Positions 35,801-43,575 of a stretch of 64,000 nucleotides of DNA are shown piece by piece; positions within the stretch are counted from its first letter, which is position 1; every line of letters starts with the position of its first letter. The translations under genes were made by a program, and so were the position numbers. This DNA comes from Litorimonas sp964511495 (GTDB lineage Bacteria; Pseudomonadota; Alphaproteobacteria; Caulobacterales; Maricaulaceae). Location: NCBI GenBank assembly GCA_964511495.1, contig CAZEFT010000003.1:1-64000 (forward strand), in the 5' to 3' direction. The notes under the pieces are model-generated. The model worked only from the letters and a program-made list of their open reading frames with translations. It did not search any database and was not told where the DNA came from.

Positions 35801-37170
35801 GTGAACTATCTGATATGGCGCAAGCCGAACCGTTAAGCTTGGAGAATGCACCCGGAGGCGACGGTCTGGGCTTTATTCTCAAGCGCCGCTTTGCTCCGCT
35901 CTTTATCTTGCTTCAATTAGGCACCTTTAATGATAACGCCTTAAAAAATGCCCTCATTGCCTTGATTACATTTGGGGGGATTGCGTTTTTGTCTGACCTG
36001 CCCTCCGCCATTCGTGTGCCTGTGGCGGCTCTGATTTTCACAGGCCCGTTTACTTTGGTCTGTGCCATTGCGGGGCAGATCGCCGATAAATATGATCGCG
36101 GACGAATTCTGCGATGGGTGAAACGCTTTGAAATTGTCATCATGTGTATTGCCGCGCTGGGCTTTTATTTGGTCGATGTCCGCATTTTGGCCGTCGCCTT
36201 GGGGCTTATGGGAGCACAATCCGGATTTTTCTCTCCCACCAAGAATGCTGTTTTACCGCAATGGCTCACCCCGAAAGAACTGATTCGCGGCAATGCCATG
36301 TTGAACGGCTTTGTTTTTGTCATGATTTTAGTGGGGCAAGTGGTCGGGACTTTTATGGTATTGGCGACAGGTGGGCCCAAAATGGTAGCAGTCATGTTGC
36401 TTATATTGGCAGTCTTGGGGTGGGTGGCTTCCGAATTCTGCCCACCTGCCCCGGCTGAAAATCCTGATATGAAGATTAATTTCGAACCGATTACAGCGAC
36501 ACTCAGTGTCTTGGGTAAGGCCTTCAAAGCCCCAACAGTCTTGAGGCCTATGTTGGGCATTGCGTGGTTTTATGGTCTTTCGACGGTTTTCGTGACAACC
36601 TTCCCTAATTATGTGGCAGAGGTCATGAATTATGATCAGACAGTCCTGATCCTCATCCTCGTCATTTCAACACTTTCTATCCTTATCGGGTCAATGATCG
36701 TCATGTTTGTCGGTAATATGAAAATTTGGGGTCCAGAGGCGGTTCGACTCTCTGCTATCGGCATTACGGGCGTAATGGTTTTTATCGGTCTAGTTTATCT
36801 CTTGCCAAGCCCGACACATGGCGGGGACACACTCGGCACGGCCACAGATTTCCTGAATAACCCGCAAACGCCAGCTTTTATGGCCGCGCTTTTACTCTCC
36901 TCAATTTGCAACGGTCTGTTCGTTGTCCCGCTGCAAGCCATGGCCCAAAGGCGGGCGGAACCGAGCATTCGCGCCAGATTAATGAGTGCAGGGGCTGTCC
37001 TGCTCAATCTGTTTGTGAATATCACGACCTTCGGCCTGATTGGATTAGCACTGTTAAAGCTCCCGCCCAAATCTCCTTTCCTCATGGTTGTGATTGGCAG
37101 TGCAATCGTGGCGATTTACGCCATTTACCGCAGCTTCAAACCCGTCCAGCACAGAATATATGTGACATGA
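35797..37170 (+). CDS. MFS transporter, LplT-like lysophospholipid transporter
   Basis: A 457-residue protein with about twelve membrane spans and the early motif FNDNALKNALIAL, which is typical of LplT/Aas-type transporters that flip lysophospholipids inward. In many bacteria the transporter and acyltransferase are fused (Aas); here they are separate, overlapping genes. The TetR gene upstream gives the likely control. Confidence 0.85.
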   Translation: MSELSDMAQAEPLSLENAPGGDGLGFILKRRFAPLFILLQLGTFNDNALKNALIALITFGGIAFLSDLPSAIRVPVAALIFTGPFTLVCAIAGQIADKYDRGRILRWVKRFEIVIMCIAALGFYLVDVRILAVALGLMGAQSGFFSPTKNAVLPQWLTPKELIRGNAMLNGFVFVMILVGQVVGTFMVLATGGPKMVAVMLLILAVLGWVASEFCPPAPAENPDMKINFEPITATLSVLGKAFKAPTVLRPMLGIAWFYGLSTVFVTTFPNYVAEVMNYDQTVLILILVISTLSILIGSMIVMFVGNMKIWGPEAVRLSAIGITGVMVFIGLVYLLPSPTHGGDTLGTATDFLNNPQTPAFMAALLLSSICNGLFVVPLQAMAQRRAEPSIRARLMSAGAVLLNLFVNITTFGLIGLALLKLPPKSPFLMVVIGSAIVAIYAIYRSFKPVQHRIYVT

Positions 37171-37210
37171 ACTGCTGAAGTTCGCGGGAGCTGTTGAAAT
37201 CTTCGTCACG

Positions 37211-37227
37211 TTAACGCGGTATTAAAC
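37211..37227 (+). promoter_or_regulatory. CtrA-box-like site
   Basis: TTAA (37211-37214), seven bases, then TTAA (37222-37225) and AC. The pattern fits the CtrA site TTAA-N7-TTAAC. It lies about 50 bases before the IalB-like gene, where a regulator would touch a promoter. It is the second such site in the window. Confidence 0.45.
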
Positions 37228-37278
37228 CTGTTAGGGCCGTAATGTGGCATAGTTCTTAACGAAGTTCGGACGTTGAAT

Positions 37279-37794
37279 ATGAAAGCTTCATTTTTATCCT
37301 TGGCCGCCATAGCCATGACGACCCTCAGTGTCAGTACGTCTGCGGCCCAAGCCTCAGAGCCCAAATTGCAAGGCACCTTTAATGATTGGTCTGTTTATTC
37401 GCGTAATGACGGCAAAGACCGAATTTGTTATGTCTTGGCGAAGCCCGAAGTCAAAGCCCCTGCTAATGTCCGTCATGGCGAAATTTTCTTCATGGTGGCG
37501 AATTGGAAATCCGGGGCCGCCAAGGAACAGCCCAGCCTTTTGGCAGGCTACCCCTTAAAAACAACACGGGCACCTGCCGCCTATGTCGGCTCGACCAAAG
37601 TGTTGATGTATGCCGCAGACAATGAAGCCTTCATTGAAAGCTCCGCCGATGAACGCAATTTGGTGCGGAAAATGCGAGCGGGTGCCGATATGCGCGTTGA
37701 AGCCGTTAGTGCTCGCGGAACTGAGACATCTTATGTGTTCTCACTCAAAGGCGTTACAGCCGCCCTGCGAAAAGCCCGTTCTGTCTGTAACTAG
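37279..37794 (+). CDS. Invasion-associated locus B (IalB)-like protein
   Basis: A 171-residue exported protein. The signal peptide ends at about AAQA (residues 22-25). The mature part has the IalB pattern GTFNDWSVYSRNDGKDRICYVLAKPE and ends with a conserved Cys (ARSVC). IalB-type proteins are widespread in free-living Alphaproteobacteria and have no agreed role there. I use the ATG rather than an in-frame TTG two codons upstream. A CtrA-like box stands ahead of it. Confidence 0.82.
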   Translation: MKASFLSLAAIAMTTLSVSTSAAQASEPKLQGTFNDWSVYSRNDGKDRICYVLAKPEVKAPANVRHGEIFFMVANWKSGAAKEQPSLLAGYPLKTTRAPAAYVGSTKVLMYAADNEAFIESSADERNLVRKMRAGADMRVEAVSARGTETSYVFSLKGVTAALRKARSVCN

Positions 37795-37865
37795 TCGGTT
37801 TTCATAAAGGGAAGAACGGCTTTCGCATCTTGACCCTGAATGGGAGAGCGCCCATTTAGCGCTCC

Positions 37866-39170
37866 ATGGGCGATACCCCTGACATACCTTCTGAAGACAC
37901 GGCCAAGGTCATCAATTTGGGCTGCCGCCTGAACGCCTATGAGAGCGATGTTATGGCAGGTCATGCCCGTGATGTCGGGTTAAAAAATGCCATCATTATC
38001 AATACTTGTGCCGTAACGAATGAGGCCGTAGCCGAAAGCCGTCGTCAGGTGCGCAAAGCCAGACGTGATAATCCGGGGGCCAAAGTCATCGTCACAGGAT
38101 GCGCCGCCCAAATTGACCCTCACGCCTTTGCCGGAATTGACGGTGTCGACCACGTGATTGGCAATCATGAAAAAATGTCACCGCAAAGTTTCGACCCGGA
38201 ATTTCTTGCGCAATCAGAACGCATTCGCGTCAATGATATTATGAGTGTCGCCCAAACCGTACCGCAATTTATGGGCAGCGGCAATCAGGTTTTGGGGAAA
38301 TCCCAAAACCGGAGCCGCGCCTTTTTGCAAGTCCAAAATGGGTGCGATCACCGCTGTACTTTTTGCATTATCCCTTTTGGGCGAGGCAATGCCCGCAGTG
38401 TTCCCGCAGGCGAAGTCGTCAACTCAGTAAAAGCCTTGGTCGCACAAGGTTATAATGAAGTCGTTTTGACAGGGGTTGATCTCTCCTCTTGGGGCGGAGA
38501 CCTGCCCGGCCAGCCGCCCTTGGGCGACCTGGTTCGGCGTGTCTTAAAACTCGTACCCGATCTACCCCGTTTACGGCTTTCCTCCATTGATCCAGCAGAA
38601 GTGGATGATGTCTTATTTACTCTGTTGACGACAGAGCCCCGCATGACACCTTATTTGCACCTATCCTTGCAGGCGGGAGATAATATGATTTTAAAGCGAA
38701 TGAAACGTCGCCATAGCCGAGAAGACGTCATCGCCCTTTGTGAGCGGTTAAAATCCGCCAGACCCGATATGACTTTTGGTGCAGATATTATTGCTGGTTT
38801 TCCAACGGAAACGGCTGCCATGTTTGAGAACTCCCGCCAGATTGTCTCACAAATTAACATACCTTGGCTTCACGTCTTTCCTTATTCTGCGCGCGAAGGC
38901 ACACCCGCGGCAAAGATCAAGCCCGTAGATGGCAATATCATCAAGGCCCGAGCCAAGACTTTACGACAGGACAGTGCGGCTCTCAAAGCCGCCCATCTGC
39001 AATCGCGCATCGGTGATCAAGACACAGCCCTGTTCGAAGAGACAGGCTTCGGGCGACTGCCTGATTTCTCACTCGTAAAAGTGGACACGCCGCCCAAAAG
39101 CGGTAGCTTACAAGCCGTGGCCATTATTGGTGCCACAGCAGATCATCTCATTGGAAAGCGCATTGATTAA
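37866..39170 (+). CDS. mtaB: tRNA t6A37 methylthiotransferase MtaB
   Basis: A 434-residue radical SAM enzyme that adds a methylthio group to t6A at position 37 of ANN-reading tRNAs. The N-terminal cluster ligands are Cys20, Cys48 and Cys79; the radical SAM site is Cys160-x3-Cys164-x2-Cys167 (CDHRCTFC). The gene ends as TAATG, overlapping the ftsY start, an order conserved in Alphaproteobacteria. Confidence 0.93.
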   Translation: MGDTPDIPSEDTAKVINLGCRLNAYESDVMAGHARDVGLKNAIIINTCAVTNEAVAESRRQVRKARRDNPGAKVIVTGCAAQIDPHAFAGIDGVDHVIGNHEKMSPQSFDPEFLAQSERIRVNDIMSVAQTVPQFMGSGNQVLGKSQNRSRAFLQVQNGCDHRCTFCIIPFGRGNARSVPAGEVVNSVKALVAQGYNEVVLTGVDLSSWGGDLPGQPPLGDLVRRVLKLVPDLPRLRLSSIDPAEVDDVLFTLLTTEPRMTPYLHLSLQAGDNMILKRMKRRHSREDVIALCERLKSARPDMTFGADIIAGFPTETAAMFENSRQIVSQINIPWLHVFPYSAREGTPAAKIKPVDGNIIKARAKTLRQDSAALKAAHLQSRIGDQDTALFEETGFGRLPDFSLVKVDTPPKSGSLQAVAIIGATADHLIGKRID

Positions 39171-40978
39171 TGGCTGAAGAGAAAAAGAAAAAAGGCTTCC
39201 TTTCGCGTCTTGGGTTTAAATCTAAAGACGACAAACGTGCTGAAGAAGCCGCAGAAAGAGCTGCCGCACAACAACGCGTCGATGAGCAAATGGCCGCTCG
39301 CATGGCCGCAATTAACGCTGCCGCCCTGAAATCTGCCCGGGAAATGGACGCCTTGAAAGCGCCGCAAGACACGCCGGAAATCTCTGCCGAAGAACAAGCG
39401 CGGATTGAAGCCGAAGAAAAACGCCAAGCCGAAATTCAGGCTGCCAAAGACGTCGCACGTGCCAAGCAATTAGCGGAAGAAAGAGCCCGCGAAGCTGAGT
39501 TAAAAGCCGAACGTGAGGCGGAGGCTGAAGCCGCTCGTATAAAAGCCGAAGAAGAGGCTCAGCGTCTCGCCGATAAACAAGCCAAGGAAGCGGCGGAACG
39601 GGCCGAAGCCCAAAGGCTAGAAGCAGAAAAACGCGCCGCTGAAGAGGCCAAACATCGCGCCGAGGAAGAGGCCGCCTTGAAGGCTGCCAAAGATGCCAAA
39701 GAAGCGGCCCGTCTGAAGGCTAAAGCCGAAGAAGAAGCCAAAGCCCGCGCTGCAGCAGAAAAAGCACGTCTGGCGGAAATCGCCAGAATCGAGGAAGACG
39801 CCCGACAACGCGCCGAGGAAGACGCTCAACGTCTGGCCGAAGCGCAAGCCAAAGCCGAAGAGGACGCCCGATTAAAACGCTTGGCTGACGAGGCTAAAGA
39901 AGCGGAGCGCCGAGCGCGCATTGCCGAGGAAAAAGCCACACGCGAAGCCAATGAACGCGAAGCCTTAGCCAAGCGCGATGCGGAACGCCGCGCCAAATTA
40001 GAGGCCGAAGGCAAGCTTGCGCCCGAGCCAGAAGCTGATCTGGATACGCCGTCGAATTTCCTGACTCGTATCTCACGGGGTTTGAGCAAATCCACTTCGC
40101 GTATGTCAGAAAGCATGGCGGCGAGCTTTACCAAACGCACATTGGATGATGCCGCCCTCGAAGATTTGGAAGATATTTTGATTGCCTCTGACCTCGGCAC
40201 CGGCCCTGCGATGAAAGTCACAGCCCGCCTTGCAGAGGATAAATTTGACAAACAAATCACCGATTTAGAAATCAAAGTTGCGCTTGCCGATGTCATCTCT
40301 GACATTCTGACCCCTCTGGAACGACCGCTCGTTTTGGGCGCGATGAAACCACAAATCCTTCTCTTTGTCGGGGTCAATGGTTCGGGCAAAACCACGACTT
40401 TGGGCAAGATTGCCAAACGCTTTACGGATGAGGGTAAGACAGTCCTGATTGCCGCGGGCGATACCTTCCGCGCGGCTGCTTTTGAACAACTCTCTGTTTG
40501 GGGCGAGCGCGCCAATGCCCCTGTCATGTCGGGGAAAATCGGGGCTGACGCGGCAGGTCTTGTCTATGATGCGATTGAGCGCGCGCGAAATGAAAATTTT
40601 GATATTTTAATGATCGATACCGCAGGCCGCTTGCAAAATCGTACGGAACTGATGGACGAGCTCGCCAAAATTCTGCGCGTCATTAAAAAGCAAGACGAAA
40701 CGGCGCCACACCATTCTATCTTAGTGCTTGATGCGACAGTGGGTCAAAATGCGCTGATGCAAACCGAAGCCTTCGCTAAAACCGCCGAAGTCTCGGGCCT
40801 CATCATGACAAAGCTCGACGGTACAGCAAAAGGCGGTGTGCTCGTCGCGCTCTCCGACAAATATAAACTCCCTATTCATTACATCGGGATTGGCGAGCAG
40901 ATAGAAGACCTAGAAAACTTCTCCGCCCCCGTCTTCGCAGCGGCCCTAAGCGGTGTCGCGGATGAGATGACAGGTTGA
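39170..40978 (+). CDS. ftsY: Signal recognition particle receptor FtsY, with long coiled-coil N-terminus
   Basis: A 602-residue FtsY. The NG GTPase domain occupies about 295-602, with GVNGSGKTTT at 401-410, DTAGR and TKLDG. The first 290 residues are almost entirely Ala, Glu, Lys and Arg, a long charged coiled coil in place of the short acidic A domain of E. coli (497 residues in all). The coil should help membrane binding. Antisense frames over this part stay open only because of its composition. Confidence 0.95.
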   Translation: MAEEKKKKGFLSRLGFKSKDDKRAEEAAERAAAQQRVDEQMAARMAAINAAALKSAREMDALKAPQDTPEISAEEQARIEAEEKRQAEIQAAKDVARAKQLAEERAREAELKAEREAEAEAARIKAEEEAQRLADKQAKEAAERAEAQRLEAEKRAAEEAKHRAEEEAALKAAKDAKEAARLKAKAEEEAKARAAAEKARLAEIARIEEDARQRAEEDAQRLAEAQAKAEEDARLKRLADEAKEAERRARIAEEKATREANEREALAKRDAERRAKLEAEGKLAPEPEADLDTPSNFLTRISRGLSKSTSRMSESMAASFTKRTLDDAALEDLEDILIASDLGTGPAMKVTARLAEDKFDKQITDLEIKVALADVISDILTPLERPLVLGAMKPQILLFVGVNGSGKTTTLGKIAKRFTDEGKTVLIAAGDTFRAAAFEQLSVWGERANAPVMSGKIGADAAGLVYDAIERARNENFDILMIDTAGRLQNRTELMDELAKILRVIKKQDETAPHHSILVLDATVGQNALMQTEAFAKTAEVSGLIMTKLDGTAKGGVLVALSDKYKLPIHYIGIGEQIEDLENFSAPVFAAALSGVADEMTG

Positions 40979-41297
40979 CATCTTCATTCTGGAATATGCA
41001 GACTTTAACTTCATACCCGCCAACTAGCTTCCGACGTTTTGCTGTCATGTCAAAATGCAAAAAGATGAGTTAGGGCTAGACTCGAAAATAGTCATTTTGC
41101 TGAGGGCCTCCAATTTAAGAGAAAGCCGTACGCGCAAATTTTCGAATGAGGCCTCCTGTTGGAAGCGTTACCCTTAATAACGCACTATCTGTCACGTCCA
41201 GTGGCAAGCCAAATTGACAGCGCTGTCACTCTTGTATTATGACTTCCAAAAAGCTCGGAAAGAGTTTGCGATAAAAAATGCATTATGGGGGATGTTC
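40979..41297. other. Intergenic region between ftsY and the GH16 gene
   Basis: About 320 bases with no gene that I can support. It contains the perfect palindrome at 41215-41228 and a TATTAT (41235-41240), listed separately. The rest is unremarkable. Confidence 0.6.
41215..41228. promoter_or_regulatory. Perfect 14-base operator palindrome
   Basis: TGACAGCGCTGTCA is a perfect palindrome with a central GCGC, the look of a LacI-family operator. It overlaps TTGACA (41214-41219), which stands 15 bases before TATTAT. It lies about 70 bases before the glucanase gene and is the obvious site for sugar-dependent control. No LacI-type gene is in the window. Confidence 0.65.
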
Positions 41298-42425
41298 ATG
41301 GCACAGGATAGACACGGTACACAATCAGTGGATCGCGGCACGACCATTTCATTATCTGGTCCGACCCGCATTTTAGCTTTGGCCCTTTCCGGCCTATCCT
41401 TATCGGCTTTGGCCTTAAATGGGTGTGGTGGTAGCGTTGACCGAGCCACGACAATTTCTCCGCCCGTCGTGGTGACGCCGCCCCCGCCTCCCCCACCGCC
41501 TGTCGTTGAACGCCCTGATGTTCCTGCGGCTGCTCCAGCCGGCCCTGATTATCACCCCACAGGACAAGGATGGGTTTTGAAATGGTCGGATGAGTTTGAC
41601 GGAACGGAACTGGATCGACAAAAATGGACCGTTGAAGAAGCCTGTTGGGGCGGCGGTAATGACGAAAAACAATGCTACACTGATCGGGCCGACAATATTG
41701 ATGTCGTTAATGGTCTCTTGCGACTAATCGCTTTGGAAGAGACCTATACTGGCCCAGACCGACCTGGTGACACTAATCAGAAAACTCAACCTTACACATC
41801 CGGTAAAATCCTGAGCAAAGGCTTGGCCGATTGGACATATGGACGGTTTGAGTTTCGCGCTAAACTTCCGGAGGGCCAGGGCGCTTGGCCTGCCTTCTGG
41901 ATGCTCGCGGCGACAGAAACTTATGGCAATCTTTGGCCGCTCTCAGGAGAAATCGACATCATGGAAGCCGTCAATCTTGGGGCACGCTGTGATGACTGCA
42001 CCGGAAATGATGGTGAGAACCGATCATCCGGCGCCCTGCATTTCGGCAGTGCTTGGCCCAACAATCAATTCGTGACAGATAAAACCACATTGTCTGATAA
42101 TTCTAACCCGGCCGATGGTTATCATGTTTGGGCCGTGGAATGGGGCGAAGGCACAGTGCATTGGTATTTAAACGGGCAGAGATATGCTGTGCGAAATAGC
42201 GGTGATTGGTACACAGATGCCGCGCCGAATAATCCGAATGCGCCTTTTGATGCCGCCTTTTATCTCATTCTTAATTTGGCGATTGGCGGGAATTACCCTG
42301 AGCCTCTCAATGACATGGGTGTGGCCGACTCAACCTTACCCAACCAATTCTTGGTCGATTGGGTGCGGGTTTATCAATGTGACCAAGACCTGCAAAAAGG
42401 TCTGGCCTGTATGAATACCCCTTAA
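41298..42425 (+). CDS. Glycoside hydrolase family 16 lipoprotein (laminarinase-like)
   Basis: A 375-residue exported enzyme. An LNGC lipobox follows a hydrophobic segment, then a proline-rich linker, then the GH16 beta-sandwich. The catalytic pattern is Glu218-x-Asp220-x2-Glu223 (GEIDIME), the bulged type found in laminarinases and beta-1,3(4)-glucanases. I start where GGGGG lies seven bases before the ATG; 28 more codons are open upstream. The gene separates ftsY from yciB, which are usually adjacent, so it was probably inserted. Algal laminarin is the likely substrate, by inference. Confidence 0.87.
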   Translation: MAQDRHGTQSVDRGTTISLSGPTRILALALSGLSLSALALNGCGGSVDRATTISPPVVVTPPPPPPPPVVERPDVPAAAPAGPDYHPTGQGWVLKWSDEFDGTELDRQKWTVEEACWGGGNDEKQCYTDRADNIDVVNGLLRLIALEETYTGPDRPGDTNQKTQPYTSGKILSKGLADWTYGRFEFRAKLPEGQGAWPAFWMLAATETYGNLWPLSGEIDIMEAVNLGARCDDCTGNDGENRSSGALHFGSAWPNNQFVTDKTTLSDNSNPADGYHVWAVEWGEGTVHWYLNGQRYAVRNSGDWYTDAAPNNPNAPFDAAFYLILNLAIGGNYPEPLNDMGVADSTLPNQFLVDWVRVYQCDQDLQKGLACMNTP

Positions 42426-42477
42426 GATCAAGCTCCGGTACTTGCCTTAGACGTCATCCTGTTGCACAGGGCATGAT

Positions 42478-43077
42478 ATGATAGACTTGAATAAAAAAGC
42501 ATCTGAAAACACCAAGACGAAGCCTAGTGTCTGGCTAGAATTCGGCCCTTTATTGGCATTTTTCATCTCCTTTCAGGTTTTGAAGCGCCGCAATCCCGAT
42601 GAGGCGATGTTGCAGGCCGCAGGATTATTTGCCGTATTGGCCGTCATTGCCGTTATTCTTTCATGGATTAAGCACCGATCCGTTTCCCCTATGTTGATTT
42701 TATCAACTTTTATTATCGCCGTTACAGCAGGCTTGGCCATTGGTTTCGACAATAAAGTTATCTTTTTCATGAAGCCAACTATTACAAATATCTTATTCGG
42801 CGTTGCTGTAATTGGTGGGGTGATCTTTAATCGTAATATCGTCGAAATTTTGTTAGGCGGGGCCTTTGAAATGCCGCGTGATAAATGGAATGTTATTGCA
42901 ATACGGTGGGGATTGTTTTTCTTTTTCTGCGCCGCATTAAACGAAGTTATCTGGCGCACACAAAGTGAAGATTTCTGGGTGAACTTTAAGGTCTTCGGCT
43001 TTATGCCCATCACGCTTTTATTTACTCTGACACAAATTCCTTTCATTCAAAAGCACGGAAAAATGAAGGGCGCCTAA
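42478..43077 (+). CDS. yciB: Inner-membrane-spanning protein YciB (septation protein A/IspZ)
   Basis: A 199-residue protein with five predicted membrane spans and the family pieces LEFGPLLAFF, FGVAVIGGVIFNRN and RWGLFFFFCAALNEVIWR. YciB is linked to envelope integrity and cell division in other bacteria. It is usually next to ftsY; here the GH16 gene intervenes. Confidence 0.92.
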   Translation: MIDLNKKASENTKTKPSVWLEFGPLLAFFISFQVLKRRNPDEAMLQAAGLFAVLAVIAVILSWIKHRSVSPMLILSTFIIAVTAGLAIGFDNKVIFFMKPTITNILFGVAVIGGVIFNRNIVEILLGGAFEMPRDKWNVIAIRWGLFFFFCAALNEVIWRTQSEDFWVNFKVFGFMPITLLFTLTQIPFIQKHGKMKGA

Positions 43078-43170
43078 ACGTACGGAACGCATTCATTGTA
43101 TATTAGCTTAAAGAACAAGTAGTCTCTATCATAGGTCGAATTATCTCATGCCCTCTGCTATGGCAGACAA

Positions 43171-43443
43171 ATGGGTCAAGAACCAAAATTAGACACCGCT
43201 TTCCGCGAAGGACTCACGGATCGGTTGGTGCAACTTATTCGGTCCGTCGAAGGGTCAACAGATTGGACGCCGTCGCGCAGCGCAGACGAAACTTACCTTT
43301 ATATTTTGCGAGCCGCCCGCAATGTCGGCATTTCGGAACCCTTCACGGCAGAACAAAACTCATTAAATGCCTATCTGCAGTTCAAACGTGCGGATCGACA
43401 GATGTGTAATTTTGCATGGCGCCTTCTCGCCCAATCCGAATAA
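43171..43443 (+). CDS. Small hypothetical protein
   Basis: A 90-residue soluble protein with no recognised family, no cysteine cluster and no membrane span. Composition is mixed and codon use looks like that of its neighbours, and the frame is flanked by ordinary intergenic DNA, so it is probably real. It precedes acnA by 132 bases on the same strand. Confidence 0.5.
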   Translation: MGQEPKLDTAFREGLTDRLVQLIRSVEGSTDWTPSRSADETYLYILRAARNVGISEPFTAEQNSLNAYLQFKRADRQMCNFAWRLLAQSE

Positions 43444-43575
43444 GGGCCAACAGGAAAAAGGCTGCGCTTAACAGGGCTGTATGGCCGATATTTCTGGCTT
43501 TATAATTGAAACAAGGCACTTTCCTGTTATAAGCCGCCCATATTTGCAGACCTCATAACCCGATAAGGATAGCTC

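Noticed and set aside
39167..40527. Several long antisense frames opposite ftsY
   Set aside because: They are open only because of the Ala/Glu/Lys/Arg codons of the coiled coil and have no motif of their own.
41214..41297. Extra 28 codons at the GH16 start
   Set aside because: They begin inside the operator; the ATG with GGGGG upstream gives a normal lipoprotein start.
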